Shown: positions 1 to 7,362, counted from the first letter of the stretch. The stretch is 24,188 nucleotides of DNA from an uncultured Oscillibacter sp. (GCA_946183715.1 CAMHDB010000005.1:1-24188), one strand, 5' to 3'. The notes: generated from the sequence alone by a model not told the origin. Numbers and translations: made by a program.

Positions 1-2
1 AG

Positions 3-506
3 GCCAGCGAGGAGGACGAGGCCACGCTGAAGGCCATGCAGAAGGACGCCGCCTATATGGACCCGCGCCGCGCCGCCGCCGCCCTGACGGGCGCGCAGGC
101 CGACGCGATGCGTACCGCCGCCGGGAACGCGGGCGGGGCCGCGATGGGCTTCATGGGGCTGAATATGGCCGCGCAGAGCGGGGGCGTGAACGCCGCGCAG
201 TTGTACCAGATGGGACAGCAGCAACCCGTACAGCAGGCCGCCGCGCCCGCCGCCGATACGTGGACTTGTCCGAAATGCGGCAGGCCCGCGCGCGGGAAAT
301 TCTGCACGGAGTGCGGCGCGAAAAAGCCGGAGGCGGCGTCGGGCTGGACTTGCCCGAAGTGCGGCAAGGTCAACACCGGGAAATTCTGCATGGAGTGCGG
401 CGCGGCGCGGCCGTCGGCGCTGACGGCGTGTCCGAAATGCGGGTGGGTCGTCCCGAACCCCGCACAGCCCCCGAAATTCTGCCCCGAGTGCGGCAACGCG
501 TTCTGA
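3..506 (+). CDS. SPFH/Band-7 domain protein (YdjI-like), C-terminal part with three zinc ribbons; 5' end outside window
   Basis: The reading frame is open from base 3 with no stop before the window edge, so this is the C-terminal part (about 167 residues) of a longer protein; the ATG at 36 is internal. The visible part has an Ala/Gly-rich helix-like segment with DPRRAAAALTGAQADAM, then a Gln/Pro linker, then three CPKCG...FCxECG zinc ribbons (about 267-320, 351-401 and 430-494). This arrangement is typical of the C-terminus of SPFH 'virion core' proteins related to B. subtilis YdjI; the SPFH domain itself would lie upstream and is not visible. In B. subtilis YdjI works with YdjG and YdjH at the membrane and helps PspA localise. 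The two genes that follow on the same strand match those partners, which supports the call. The family assignment rests on tail and context only. Confidence 0.72.
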   Translation, partial: ASEEDEATLKAMQKDAAYMDPRRAAAALTGAQADAMRTAAGNAGGAAMGFMGLNMAAQSGGVNAAQLYQMGQQQPVQQAAAPAADTWTCPKCGRPARGKFCTECGAKKPEAASGWTCPKCGKVNTGKFCMECGAARPSALTACPKCGWVVPNPAQPPKFCPECGNAF

Positions 507-520
507 TTCCGTCCAACGCA

Positions 521-541
521 CCCTCCCCCGCGCGGGGAGGG
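521..541. repeat. GC-rich palindrome, copy 1 of 2
   Basis: CCCTCCCC, a 5-nt spacer (CGCGC), then GGGGAGGG make an 8-bp inverted repeat between the SPFH gene and the next gene. It is about 20 bases upstream of that gene's ribosome binding site. No T-run follows, so it is not a simple intrinsic terminator. A near-identical palindrome lies at 7337-7356. Confidence 0.7.
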
Positions 542-574
542 CGCGTCAAGTCTGCCGGGAAGGAGTGATTCACA

Positions 575-1675
575 GTGCCATCCCAGATTACAAACTACAA
601 ATGCCCCGCGTGCGGGGGGCCGTTGCGGTTCGCCGGGGACAGCGGAAAGTTGCAGTGCGACTACTGCGGGAGTACCTACGACGTTTCGGAGTTTGAAAAG
701 ACCGTGGAGCAGTCCGACGCCAAGGCGGCGGAGGAGTTCCAAAAGAAGAAGGGCGGCGGCGATACGTGGGACACCTCCGAATTGGAGGCCCAGTGGGGCC
801 CCGACGCCGCCGGGATGAAGTCGTACTCGTGCCCGTCGTGCGGCGCGGAGCTGATTTGCGACGCCGCCACCGCCGCGACAAGCTGTCCCTACTGCGGGAA
901 TAACGCGATTGTCCCGGGGCAGTTCTCCGGCGACCTCAAGCCGGATTTCGTGATTCCCTTCAAGCTCGACAAAAAGGCCGCCGTCGACGCCCTCAAAAAG
1001 CATTACAAGGGAAAGTACCTGCTCCCGAGGGCGTTCTCGCGACAGAATCACATTGAGGAAGTGCAGGGCGTCTACGTCCCGTTCTGGCTGTTCGACGGCA
1101 AGGCCGACGCCGATATCAGCTTCCACGCCACGCGGGAGACTTCGCGCCGCGAGGGCGAGTACGAGGTCACGACGATTCGCCACTATGACGTGCGCCGCGC
1201 CGGAAGCGTGGAGTTCGAGCGCGTCCCCGTGGACGCCTCCAAGCGCATGCCCGACGATATGATGGATTCCATAGAGCCGTTCGACTACGACGGCCTGAAA
1301 CCCTTCTCGACGGCGTACCTGCCGGGGTTCCTCGCCGACCGCTACGACGTGACAATCGAGGAGAGCGCCCGCCGCGCCGACGAAAGGTGCTCCAACACCG
1401 TCGTGGAAATGCTGGAAAGCACGGTAAAGGGCTATACGACCTGCTCCTTAGAATCGAAAAACGTCAACCTCATACGGGGGAAGGTGCATTACGCGCTCAT
1501 GCCCGTGTGGCTGTTGAGCACGAAGTGGGCCGGGAAGAATTTCCTGTTCGCCATGAACGCGCAGAGCGGGAAACTCGTGGGCGACCTGCCCATCAACTGG
1601 GTGAAGTTCTGGCTGACGTGCGCCGGGATTTTCGCCCCGCTCGCCGCTCTCTGCTACTGGTTCTTCTGTACGTGA
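575..1675 (+). CDS. TFIIB-type zinc-ribbon protein with C-terminal membrane segment (YdjG-like)
   Basis: This 366-residue protein starts at a GTG preceded at good spacing by AAGGAG (560-565). Residues 10-31 form a zinc ribbon (C10, C13, C28, C31) and a second CPSCG...CPYCG ribbon sits around residues 86-107. A long middle region follows with the sequence FVIPFKLDKKAAVDALKKHY and a conserved-looking VPFWLFDGKADADI block. The last about 20 residues (WLTCAGIFAPLAALCYWFF) form one membrane span, so it is a tail-anchored-type protein with the ribbons in the cytoplasm. This matches the domain plan of B. subtilis YdjG, part of the YdjGHI complex linked to PspA membrane-stress function. The stop overlaps the ribosome binding site of the next gene, indicating co-transcription. 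The biochemical role is unknown. Confidence 0.8.
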   Translation: MPSQITNYKCPACGGPLRFAGDSGKLQCDYCGSTYDVSEFEKTVEQSDAKAAEEFQKKKGGGDTWDTSELEAQWGPDAAGMKSYSCPSCGAELICDAATAATSCPYCGNNAIVPGQFSGDLKPDFVIPFKLDKKAAVDALKKHYKGKYLLPRAFSRQNHIEEVQGVYVPFWLFDGKADADISFHATRETSRREGEYEVTTIRHYDVRRAGSVEFERVPVDASKRMPDDMMDSIEPFDYDGLKPFSTAYLPGFLADRYDVTIEESARRADERCSNTVVEMLESTVKGYTTCSLESKNVNLIRGKVHYALMPVWLLSTKWAGKNFLFAMNAQSGKLVGDLPINWVKFWLTCAGIFAPLAALCYWFFCT

Positions 1676-1686
1676 GGAGGCGCGAC

Positions 1687-2499
1687 ATGAGACGTATTTC
1701 TTATCTGTTTCTGCTCGCCTGCCTGACGCTGTGCGTGCCGGTCTGCGCGTTCGAGGGCGAGTACGTGTTCGAGGAGGCCGGGATTCTCTCCGATTCGGAC
1801 GCCCAGACGCTGGAAAGTCAAGCGCAGTCCATGGCCCAGACCTACGATTTCGGCGTGTACCTGGTAACGGTCGACGACTTTACAGACTACGGCTACAGCG
1901 ATGTCTACGACTGCGCGGTTGCCTTCTACGAAGAATCGGAACTCGGCCTCGGCGACGACCACGACGGCGAACTGCTGTTCATGAGCATGAGCAACCGCAA
2001 GTACGCGCTTGTCTACCACGGCTACGGCGACACGGCGTTTACGGAGTACGGGCGCGACCTGCTCGAAAATGACATGCTGGACTGCTTCCGCAACGACGAC
2101 TGGTACGGTGGATTCCAGCAGTACATGGAGTGGAGCGAATACCTGTTATCGGAGGCCGCCAACGGTGAGCCGCTCGGCTGGGGCGAGTACGGCGACGAGC
2201 ACCCCGACGACGATTACGACGACGGACCGGGGCTGGTGGAATGGCTGACTGTGCTGGGCATTCCCGCCGTCATCACGGTGGTCATCGGCCTGGTTCTCAT
2301 AGGGCAAATGGATACCGTCAGTGAGGCGACGAAGGCGAACGAGTACGTTGTCCCGCACACTCTGAACATCCGCACGAAGTCCGACCGCTACACGCACTCC
2401 ACCGAGACGCGCGTCAAAGTCAAGAGCGACAGCGACAGCGACGGCGGGAGTACGCACCACAGCGGCGGCGGCTACTCCGGCAGAAGCGGGAGCTTCTGA
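1687..2499 (+). CDS. TPM-domain secreted/membrane protein (YgcG/YdjH-like)
   Basis: A 270-residue protein. The ATG at 1687 is chosen because GAGGAGG lies directly upstream (1674-1680) and the N-terminus is a clear signal peptide (MRRISYLFLLACLTLCVPVCA). An open frame extends further upstream but overlaps the previous gene. Residues about 24-165 form a TPM domain (start VFEEAGILSDSDAQTLESQA, then a DFGVYLVTVDD strand). A strongly acidic stretch follows, then a membrane helix (about 186-206). The cytoplasmic tail ends in the Gly/Ser-rich HHSGGGYSGRSGSF motif that closes many TPM/YgcG proteins. It is the third gene of the ydjI-ydjG-ydjH-like cluster. The extracytoplasmic TPM domain may act in envelope maintenance; the exact substrate is unknown. 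Confidence is high for family, low for role. Confidence 0.87.
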   Translation: MRRISYLFLLACLTLCVPVCAFEGEYVFEEAGILSDSDAQTLESQAQSMAQTYDFGVYLVTVDDFTDYGYSDVYDCAVAFYEESELGLGDDHDGELLFMSMSNRKYALVYHGYGDTAFTEYGRDLLENDMLDCFRNDDWYGGFQQYMEWSEYLLSEAANGEPLGWGEYGDEHPDDDYDDGPGLVEWLTVLGIPAVITVVIGLVLIGQMDTVSEATKANEYVVPHTLNIRTKSDRYTHSTETRVKVKSDSDSDGGSTHHSGGGYSGRSGSF

Positions 2500-2511
2500 C
2501 AACGCGAAAAG

Positions 2512-2537
2512 CCCCGGGAACCCGCAGGTTCTCCGGG
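2512..2537. terminator. Bidirectional intrinsic terminator, copy 1
   Basis: CCCGG-GAACC, loop CGCA, GGTTC-T-CCGGG forms a stem with one bulged T. GCGCTTTT follows on the plus strand and CTTTTCG on the minus strand. It ends the TPM gene and serves as a second stop for the convergent chemoreceptor gene. Confidence 0.75.
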
Positions 2538-2593
2538 CGCTTTTGCGGCGGGAATCAATCCGGCAACGCGAAAACCCTTACAGGCCACGAAAA

Positions 2594-2621
2594 CCCCGGG
2601 GAACCCGCAGGTTCTCCGGGG
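2594..2621. terminator. Bidirectional intrinsic terminator, copy 2 (tandem duplicate)
   Basis: CCCCGG-G-GAACC, loop CGCA, GGTTC-T-CCGGGG: the same hairpin as copy 1, 84 bases further on, with one more base pair at the foot. TTTTCGTGG follows on the minus strand, so it terminates the chemoreceptor gene. GCGCTTTTGC follows on the plus strand. Confidence 0.78.
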
Positions 2622-2638
2622 CGCTTTTGCGGCGGGAA

Positions 2639-4540
2639 TCAATACTTGCCGCTGTGGGCGGGTCTGTCGTAATCGTGGGCAGAGTCGGCGGAAGCGCGGC
2701 GGTCGGCGTCGCCTCTGCCTTCATGGCGCAGGGTGAAGCCGCTCACCAGCTTTTTCAGCATATTGGCCTGTCCGGACAGCTCCTCGGACGCGGCGGCGGA
2801 CTGCTCCGCGGTGGCGGAGTTCGTCTGCACCACGCTGGAAATCTGGTCGATACCGATGGACACCTGATTCACGTCGCGGGACTGGGCCTCGGTGGCGGCG
2901 GAAATCTGCGTCACGGCGTCCATGACCTTCTGCGCCCGGGCTACGACCTCTTTCAAGGCCTCGTCGGTCTCGACGGACAGCCGCGTACCCTCGTTGACGG
3001 CCTTGACGGTATCCTCAATCAGGGCGGCGGTGGACTTCGACGCCTCCTGTGACTTGGTGGCGAGATTGCGCACCTCGTCGGCCACGACGGCGAATCCCTT
3101 GCCGGCGGAGCCGGCGCGGGCGGCCTCTACGGCGGCATTCAGGGCGAGAATATTCGTCTGGAACGCGATATCCTCGATGGTCTTGATAACCTTGCTGATT
3201 TCGGCGGACTTGGCCTCGATGTCCTTCATAGCCGTCATAAGGTCGGTCATGTAGGTGGAGCAGACGGCAATCTGTTCGTGAGACTGCAAGTTGTCCTCTT
3301 TGGCGCTCTGGGCGTGTCCGGCGGTCTCCTCCACGGCGCGGGAGATTTCGTTAATGGAGTTGGCCAGCTCTTCCACGGACGCGGCCTGCTGTGTGGCACC
3401 CTGCGCGAGGGACTGCGCGCTGGATGAAATCTGCTCGCCGCCGTTGTTCACCTGTTCGGCGGACTGGTCGATTCTCGCGATAGTGTCGCTCAGGGCGCTG
3501 GACAGGTCGGTTGTGGCGTCGGAAATCCGGGAGAAGGAGCCGACGTACATGGAGCTGTCGCGGGAACGGACGTTCAGGTTGCCCGCGCCCATCTCGGAGA
3601 GCTGGTACTCGATATCCTCGATGATGTTCTTGAAGGCGTTGGAAAGTTCGGTCATGGCGTCGGAAATCCGGGAGAAGGAGCCGACGTACATGGAGATATC
3701 GCGGGAGCGGACGTTCAGATTGCCCTTGCCCATTTCGGAAAGCTGGTATTCGATGTCCTCGATGATGTCCTTAAACGTCTGGGTCATATTGCGCATATTG
3801 TCGGCGAGCTGTCCGAGGTCGTCCTTGGACTCGTAGTCGATGTGGGAGGTAAAGTCGCCGTGGGAGACCGCGAGCGTGACTTCCTGCATTTCGCTTGCGG
3901 GGCCCGTAATGCCCTTGGAGAGGGTAATGGAAAGGACGATGGCCAGTCCGGCGGAGACGACGAACAGAATCACCACGATGACGTAGGCGGTTGAGGCCAG
4001 ACGGTTGGCGGCGTCCACCTTTTCCTGCGCGGCGTTGTCGGCCTCCAGCCCCATAGAATCAAACAGGATTCTCATGTTCTCGGAGACAGGCAGGTAGTTA
4101 TCGCGCATGTAGGCGTAGCTCTGCACCGCGTCGCCCTGCGCGGCGTAGAGGTAGAGCTGTTCAATGATGGGCATGGCGGTGTTGGCGTAGTTGTTCAGGT
4201 CCCGGATGTTGGACTTGTCGCCCATGTAGGTGTTTTCCATGTCGCTGATGGCCTCGTTGAGGGTGTCGAACTCGACACGGGCCTCGCTGACATAGGAACT
4301 GGTCTTGGTCGGGTCGGTGTCGAGGGCGGCTTGGAGCAAATCGCCGCGCAGCGCGGCCAGAGAGCGCTTTCCCTTCCACGAGTTCTGCACAGTCTGGTAG
4401 GAGGTGGTGTAGAACTCCTGCAGGGCGTCGCCCACCTTGGAGAGCATCCCCAGCGAGACGAATACGGGAATTGCAAGGAAGAGCGTGACTACCATGTAGG
4501 ATAGAATCATCCGGCGGCTGATTTTCATGTTCTTCAACAT
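2639..4540 (-). CDS. Methyl-accepting chemotaxis protein with duplicated HAMP-linker repeat
   Basis: A 633-residue transmembrane chemoreceptor. Membrane helix 1 is at residues about 11-33, a four-helix-bundle-type extracellular sensor at about 34-183, helix 2 at about 184-206 and HAMP at about 207-258. Two near-identical 46-residue repeats follow (257-302 and 303-348; each has FK(D/N)IIEDIEYQLSEMG and MYVGSFSRISDA). The cytoplasmic signalling domain carries the universal hairpin tip NILALNAAVEAARAG and GFAVVADEVRNLA. The start has an AAGGAG site (4549-4554). A promoter is visible at 4613-4641 and the gene ends in the duplicated terminator. No che or flagellar gene lies in the window, so it is a stand-alone receptor. 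It lacks an obvious C-terminal CheR-tethering pentapeptide. The ligand cannot be inferred. Confidence 0.95.
   Translation of the reverse strand: MLKNMKISRRMILSYMVVTLFLAIPVFVSLGMLSKVGDALQEFYTTSYQTVQNSWKGKRSLAALRGDLLQAALDTDPTKTSSYVSEARVEFDTLNEAISDMENTYMGDKSNIRDLNNYANTAMPIIEQLYLYAAQGDAVQSYAYMRDNYLPVSENMRILFDSMGLEADNAAQEKVDAANRLASTAYVIVVILFVVSAGLAIVLSITLSKGITGPASEMQEVTLAVSHGDFTSHIDYESKDDLGQLADNMRNMTQTFKDIIEDIEYQLSEMGKGNLNVRSRDISMYVGSFSRISDAMTELSNAFKNIIEDIEYQLSEMGAGNLNVRSRDSSMYVGSFSRISDATTDLSSALSDTIARIDQSAEQVNNGGEQISSSAQSLAQGATQQAASVEELANSINEISRAVEETAGHAQSAKEDNLQSHEQIAVCSTYMTDLMTAMKDIEAKSAEISKVIKTIEDIAFQTNILALNAAVEAARAGSAGKGFAVVADEVRNLATKSQEASKSTAALIEDTVKAVNEGTRLSVETDEALKEVVARAQKVMDAVTQISAATEAQSRDVNQVSIGIDQISSVVQTNSATAEQSAAASEELSGQANMLKKLVSGFTLRHEGRGDADRRASADSAHDYDRPAHSGKY
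3497..3772 (-). repeat. In-frame 138-bp tandem duplication inside the chemoreceptor gene
   Basis: Bases 3635-3772 and 3497-3634 encode two 46-residue units that are nearly identical in protein and very similar in DNA. Most differences are at third positions, plus a few substitutions such as K to A in EMGKGN/EMGAGN and I to S in RDISM/RDSSM. Confidence 0.92.
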
Positions 4541-4612
4541 TGTTGTTTCTCCTTGTGTCAGCAGACTTTCTGTCCGTTGTGTTCGTCTCCGCGGGGCGAG
4601 ACGTTGAATTTT

Positions 4613-4641
4613 ATCCTATCATGAATTTCCAGCCGTGTCAA
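4613..4641 (-). promoter_or_regulatory. Sigma-A-type promoter of the chemoreceptor gene
   Basis: On the minus strand TTGACA (4636-4641), a 17-base spacer, then TAGGAT (4613-4618) preceded by TGA (extended -10). The leader of about 65 bases contains a small hairpin, CGTCTC/GAGACG, at 4584-4603. Confidence 0.72.
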
Positions 4642-4733
4642 CCGTTCCCTGTCGGATTGAGTAAAAATATCGCGGAAGTCGCGTCGGCGAGACGCTGGAA
4701 CGGAACATTTTGTCGCCGCGCGGAGCGGAAGCG

Positions 4734-5405
4734 TCAGGCCTCGCGGGTGACGCTCCGCAAAGCCTTTGCGGCCTCCCGGACGGAACTCCGCCGGATGTGC
4801 GCCGTGCCGCCCCCGTTCATCTCGAAGGCGTTCAGGTCGCGGTCTAAGCGGCGCACGTAGTAGAGGTTCACAAGGTAGCTCTTATGCGTCCGGAAGAACG
4901 GCGGCGCGGGGAACTGTCCCTCGATACGGTCAAGGCGTTCGCGGGCGCGGGCCTCCCGGCCCCCCGTGAGGTGGAAGATTAAATCGTGGTTCGACTGCTC
5001 TACGTAGCGGATTTGCCGGAAGGATACGCGCCCCGTCGGCAGGGATACTCCCGCCTCATTCGCTTTCTCGCGCAGGGCGAAGCGTAAGACTTCCTCGACT
5101 TCCACGGCCCGCAGGGGCTTGCGCAGGTACCGCGCGAAGCCGTCCATCGCGTGGTCTAAGCTCGACGTGATGAACGCGACAGGCGTCGCGGAATCCTGCT
5201 CTTGGAGGCGGGAGGCCGCGTCGACGCCGCCGAGGCCGTCCAGCAGGACAAGGTCGTACTTGCCGGGGAAAAAGCCGTTGAGGAAGTCGGCGCCGTCGGC
5301 GAAGCGCTCGCACGAGACGGGGATTCCGGCACATTCCAGAATCGAAAGCAATTCCTGATACTCGCCGGGGTTGTCCTCGCAGACGGCGATTTGTAAACTT
5401 TCCAT
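4734..5405 (-). CDS. LytTR-family response regulator (AgrA/LytR type), orphan
   Basis: A 223-residue two-domain regulator. The ATG at 5405 is preferred over an upstream in-frame start at 5468 because GGTGA precedes it and the receiver domain begins at once (MESLQIAVCEDN). Receiver: acidic pair E10-D11, phospho-acceptor D56 in LVLLDGLGG, and K96 in LRKPL. The segment before K96 is a few residues shorter than usual. The LytTR DNA-binding domain occupies about 115-220 and contains VSFRQIRYVEQSNHDLIFH and FFRTHKSYLVNL. No histidine kinase gene is nearby, so its partner is elsewhere. It lies 83 bases downstream of the four-gene biosynthesis-like locus, on the same strand, with a terminator between. 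LytTR regulators often control secreted-peptide and surface functions; control of the adjacent locus is inference. Confidence 0.92.
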   Translation of the reverse strand: MESLQIAVCEDNPGEYQELLSILECAGIPVSCERFADGADFLNGFFPGKYDLVLLDGLGGVDAASRLQEQDSATPVAFITSSLDHAMDGFARYLRKPLRAVEVEEVLRFALREKANEAGVSLPTGRVSFRQIRYVEQSNHDLIFHLTGGREARARERLDRIEGQFPAPPFFRTHKSYLVNLYYVRRLDRDLNAFEMNGGGTAHIRRSSVREAAKALRSVTREA

Positions 5406-5427
5406 TATTTCACCGTAACGGAAAAGC

Positions 5428-5452
5428 GCCGTCTGTCGTGAAGGCAGACGGC
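5428..5452 (-). terminator. Intrinsic terminator after the AMP-forming ligase gene
   Basis: On the minus strand GCCGTCTG, a 9-base loop and CAGACGGC form an 8-bp stem followed by GCGCTTTTCC. It separates the biosynthesis-like operon from the LytTR gene, although read-through is possible because the T-run is short. Confidence 0.6.
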
Positions 5453-5488
5453 AGTATGGTTGTGACATTCGCGCGGCGGGGCGTCCTG

Positions 5489-7042
5489 TTACGCCTCGGC
5501 GGGGGCGTCGACTTCCGCAAGCGGACGCTTAATCTTGCGCGTCGCGCTCTTGAGGAACGGGTACTTCCGCACGACCAGTTTCGTAATCGCCCGGTACGTC
5601 GGCTGTCTGCGGTTGTAGGCGTCGATGAGGGCCTGTAGCGCGGCCTGTACGGCGTCGGCGTCGAGGCCGTTCTGCTCCACGTAGTCCGGGTTCGGGAAAA
5701 TCCGCGCCGTCAGGCCGTTGCTCTCGCCCGTGACGACGATTTCCCCGACCAGCGGTTCCAGCGCGAAATTCCCCTCTACTTCCTCCGGCGACACGTTCTC
5801 CCCGTTCGACAGGATAATCAGATTCTTCAGCCGTCCCGTAATGAACAGGAAGCCGTCCTCGTCCAGATGTCCCAAGTCTCCGGTATGCAGCCAGCCGTCC
5901 TTGAGGGTCTCGGCGGTCTCGGCGGGCATTTTGTAGTAGCCCTTCATGACCGACGAGCCGCGTACCTGCAACTCGCCGTCGACGAAACGCACTTCCGCGT
6001 TGTCCAGCGGACGCCCCACGGAGCCGGGCTTGTTGCCCCGTTCGTTGTTGGAACTGATGGTCGGCGAACACTCCGACATCCCGTAGCCCTCGTAGACCTC
6101 TATGCCGTACTTCTCCATAGCGCCGATATAGTACGGGTCGAGGTGCGCGCCCCCGGCGTACACCCGCCGCAGGTTCGGGCCCGTAATCGCCCGCACGGCG
6201 TCGGGGCCTTCTTTTTCGGCGGCCTGCAGGCGCTTGCAGAGGGTCTCAATCATCAGCGGCACCATGAGCATAATATCGGGCCGGAAGCGGCCAATATTGC
6301 GAATCATGTGCAACAGCGAATCGTTAATGCAGAGCGTCGCGCCCTTGTTGAAGCCCATCAGCCAGTCCATGACGAGGCAGTAGGCGTGGTGAATGGGCAG
6401 TACGCTTAACATGACGGTACCCGGCTTGACCGTGACGTACACGTTTTTCATGTTGTCGTAGAGGTTGCGCTGTGTGAGCATGACGCCCTTACTTTTGCCG
6501 GTCGTGCCGGACGTGTAGATAATCGTACACACGTCGTCCTCGGCGGGGTACCCGGCGGGGTCGGTATCGGGGGCGTCCGCGATAAGGTCGCCGAACGTGA
6601 CCGTATCGGGCGCGGGGGCGTCGGTGCGGTCTTCGGTGAGCAGTACAATCAGGCGCACGTTGGGGCACGACTCCCGGACGGCGGGAATCAGGGCGTCGAG
6701 CTTGGGACTGAGGAACAGCGCCTGAGAATCGGAACGGTTGAGCAGGTCGACGAGTTCCCCGGCGGGGAGGGCGGCGTCAAGGGGTACCGCCGTACACTTG
6801 CCGCTGACAAGCCCCAGATAGGACGCAATCCACGGGTACGAACTCGCGCCAATCAGCGCGATATGCGCGCCCGTAAAGCCCCGCGCCGCCACGGCGTTAC
6901 AGACTTTCTTCCGGTCGGAATCGAGCCGCGCGTAGGTACGCTCCTCGTTGGCCTTGCGCACGGCCCAGCGCACCGCAGGCAAATCGGCGTACTCCGCCGC
7001 GCTGTACCGGATGATTTCGGGAATCAATCGCAGTTCGGACAT
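5489..7042 (-). CDS. AMP-forming acyl-CoA/acyl-ACP synthetase (ANL superfamily adenylation enzyme)
   Basis: A 517-residue ANL enzyme that activates a carboxylic acid as acyl-adenylate and would pass it to CoA or a carrier protein. Visible core motifs: P-loop TSGTTGKSKG (residues 177-186), LPIHHAYC (A4-like), EGYGMSECSPTIS (A5), GWLHTGDLGHLDEDGFLFITGR split over A7/A8, a NGENVSPEEVE hinge, and a C-terminal catalytic lysine region SATRKIKR (about 499-506). The LPIHHAYC and YGMSE motifs look closer to fatty-acyl ligases than to amino-acid-specific NRPS modules. It starts 24 bases after a carrier-protein gene and has GGAAGGAG upstream, so loading that carrier protein is the natural inference. A D-alanine ligase (DltA) role is unlikely because dltB and dltD are absent. 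Confidence 0.9.
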   Translation of the reverse strand: MSELRLIPEIIRYSAAEYADLPAVRWAVRKANEERTYARLDSDRKKVCNAVAARGFTGAHIALIGASSYPWIASYLGLVSGKCTAVPLDAALPAGELVDLLNRSDSQALFLSPKLDALIPAVRESCPNVRLIVLLTEDRTDAPAPDTVTFGDLIADAPDTDPAGYPAEDDVCTIIYTSGTTGKSKGVMLTQRNLYDNMKNVYVTVKPGTVMLSVLPIHHAYCLVMDWLMGFNKGATLCINDSLLHMIRNIGRFRPDIMLMVPLMIETLCKRLQAAEKEGPDAVRAITGPNLRRVYAGGAHLDPYYIGAMEKYGIEVYEGYGMSECSPTISSNNERGNKPGSVGRPLDNAEVRFVDGELQVRGSSVMKGYYKMPAETAETLKDGWLHTGDLGHLDEDGFLFITGRLKNLIILSNGENVSPEEVEGNFALEPLVGEIVVTGESNGLTARIFPNPDYVEQNGLDADAVQAALQALIDAYNRRQPTYRAITKLVVRKYPFLKSATRKIKRPLAEVDAPAEA

Positions 7043-7066
7043 AGCGTTACTCCTTCCGGTCGGGCG

Positions 7067-7312
7067 TTACTCCTCCGCCGTGAGTTCCTCCAGATACTCC
7101 AGCGCCTGCGCGACGGTCGTCAGCGTGACGGCCTTCTGTTCGTCAAGCTCCACGTCGAACGTGTCCTCGATGTCGCCCAGAAACGCCATGAAGTTCAGGG
7201 AATTGAATCCCAAATCCTCCCGGAAGCGCATTTCGGGCTTGATGTCGTTCTCGGGCAGTTCGCAGTATTGCGACACAAGGCCCAGAAATTCCTTGCTCCT
7301 CTGTTCGTCCAT
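7067..7312 (-). CDS. Acyl/peptidyl carrier protein
   Basis: An acidic 81-residue protein with the carrier-protein signature DLGFNSLNFM. S38 is the predicted 4'-phosphopantetheine attachment site. FGVEL-like helix III (DTFDVELDEQ) and a final helix (VAQALEYLEELTAEE) complete the four-helix fold. AGGAGG lies at ideal distance upstream of the ATG. The gene is tightly placed between a condensation-domain gene and an AMP-forming ligase gene, so it is a dedicated carrier for that locus rather than the housekeeping fatty-acid ACP; no fab genes are nearby. No phosphopantetheinyl transferase is in the window, so activation must come from elsewhere. Confidence 0.93.
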   Translation of the reverse strand: MDEQRSKEFLGLVSQYCELPENDIKPEMRFREDLGFNSLNFMAFLGDIEDTFDVELDEQKAVTLTTVAQALEYLEELTAEE

Positions 7313-7336
7313 GATGGCTCCTCCTTTTTTCTACAC

Positions 7337-7356
7337 GCCCTCCCGCGCGGGAGGGC
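7337..7356. repeat. Perfect 20-bp GC palindrome, copy 2 of 2
   Basis: GCCCTCCCGC followed by its exact reverse complement, between the condensation-domain gene and the carrier-protein gene. It shares its core (CCCTCCC...GGGAGGG around CGCG) with 521-541. In the mRNA it would be a hairpin just upstream of the carrier-protein ribosome binding site. Confidence 0.75.
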
Positions 7357-7362
7357 TATTCC

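Larger units (their letters stand above)
2501..2643. repeat. Tandem duplication of terminator and chemoreceptor 3' end (84-bp period)
   Basis: The block from the A-run through the hairpin to GCGGCGGGAATCAAT occurs twice (ending at 2559 and 2643). The copied segment includes the bases that form the chemoreceptor stop codon (2639-2641), which recur as TCA at 2555-2557. The motif AACGCGAAAA also occurs at 2501 and 2565. Confidence 0.85.

Noticed and set aside
521..541. Intrinsic terminator between the first two genes
   Set aside because: The palindrome has no T-run on either strand and recurs at 7337-7356 in another intra-operon gap.
53..1183. Long open frame on the minus strand opposite the zinc-ribbon genes
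   Set aside because: It is an antisense shadow of two GC-rich plus-strand genes with clear zinc-ribbon motifs; its translation has no family features and no ribosome binding site.
1387..1686. N-terminal extension of the TPM protein to base 1387
   Set aside because: The extension overlaps the preceding gene in another frame. The start at 1687 has a GAGGAGG site and a signal peptide.
5489..7312. dltA-dltC (D-alanylation of teichoic acid)
   Set aside because: A ligase and a small carrier protein are adjacent, but dltB and dltD are absent, a condensation-domain gene and an esterase gene are present instead, and the ligase motifs look acyl-type.
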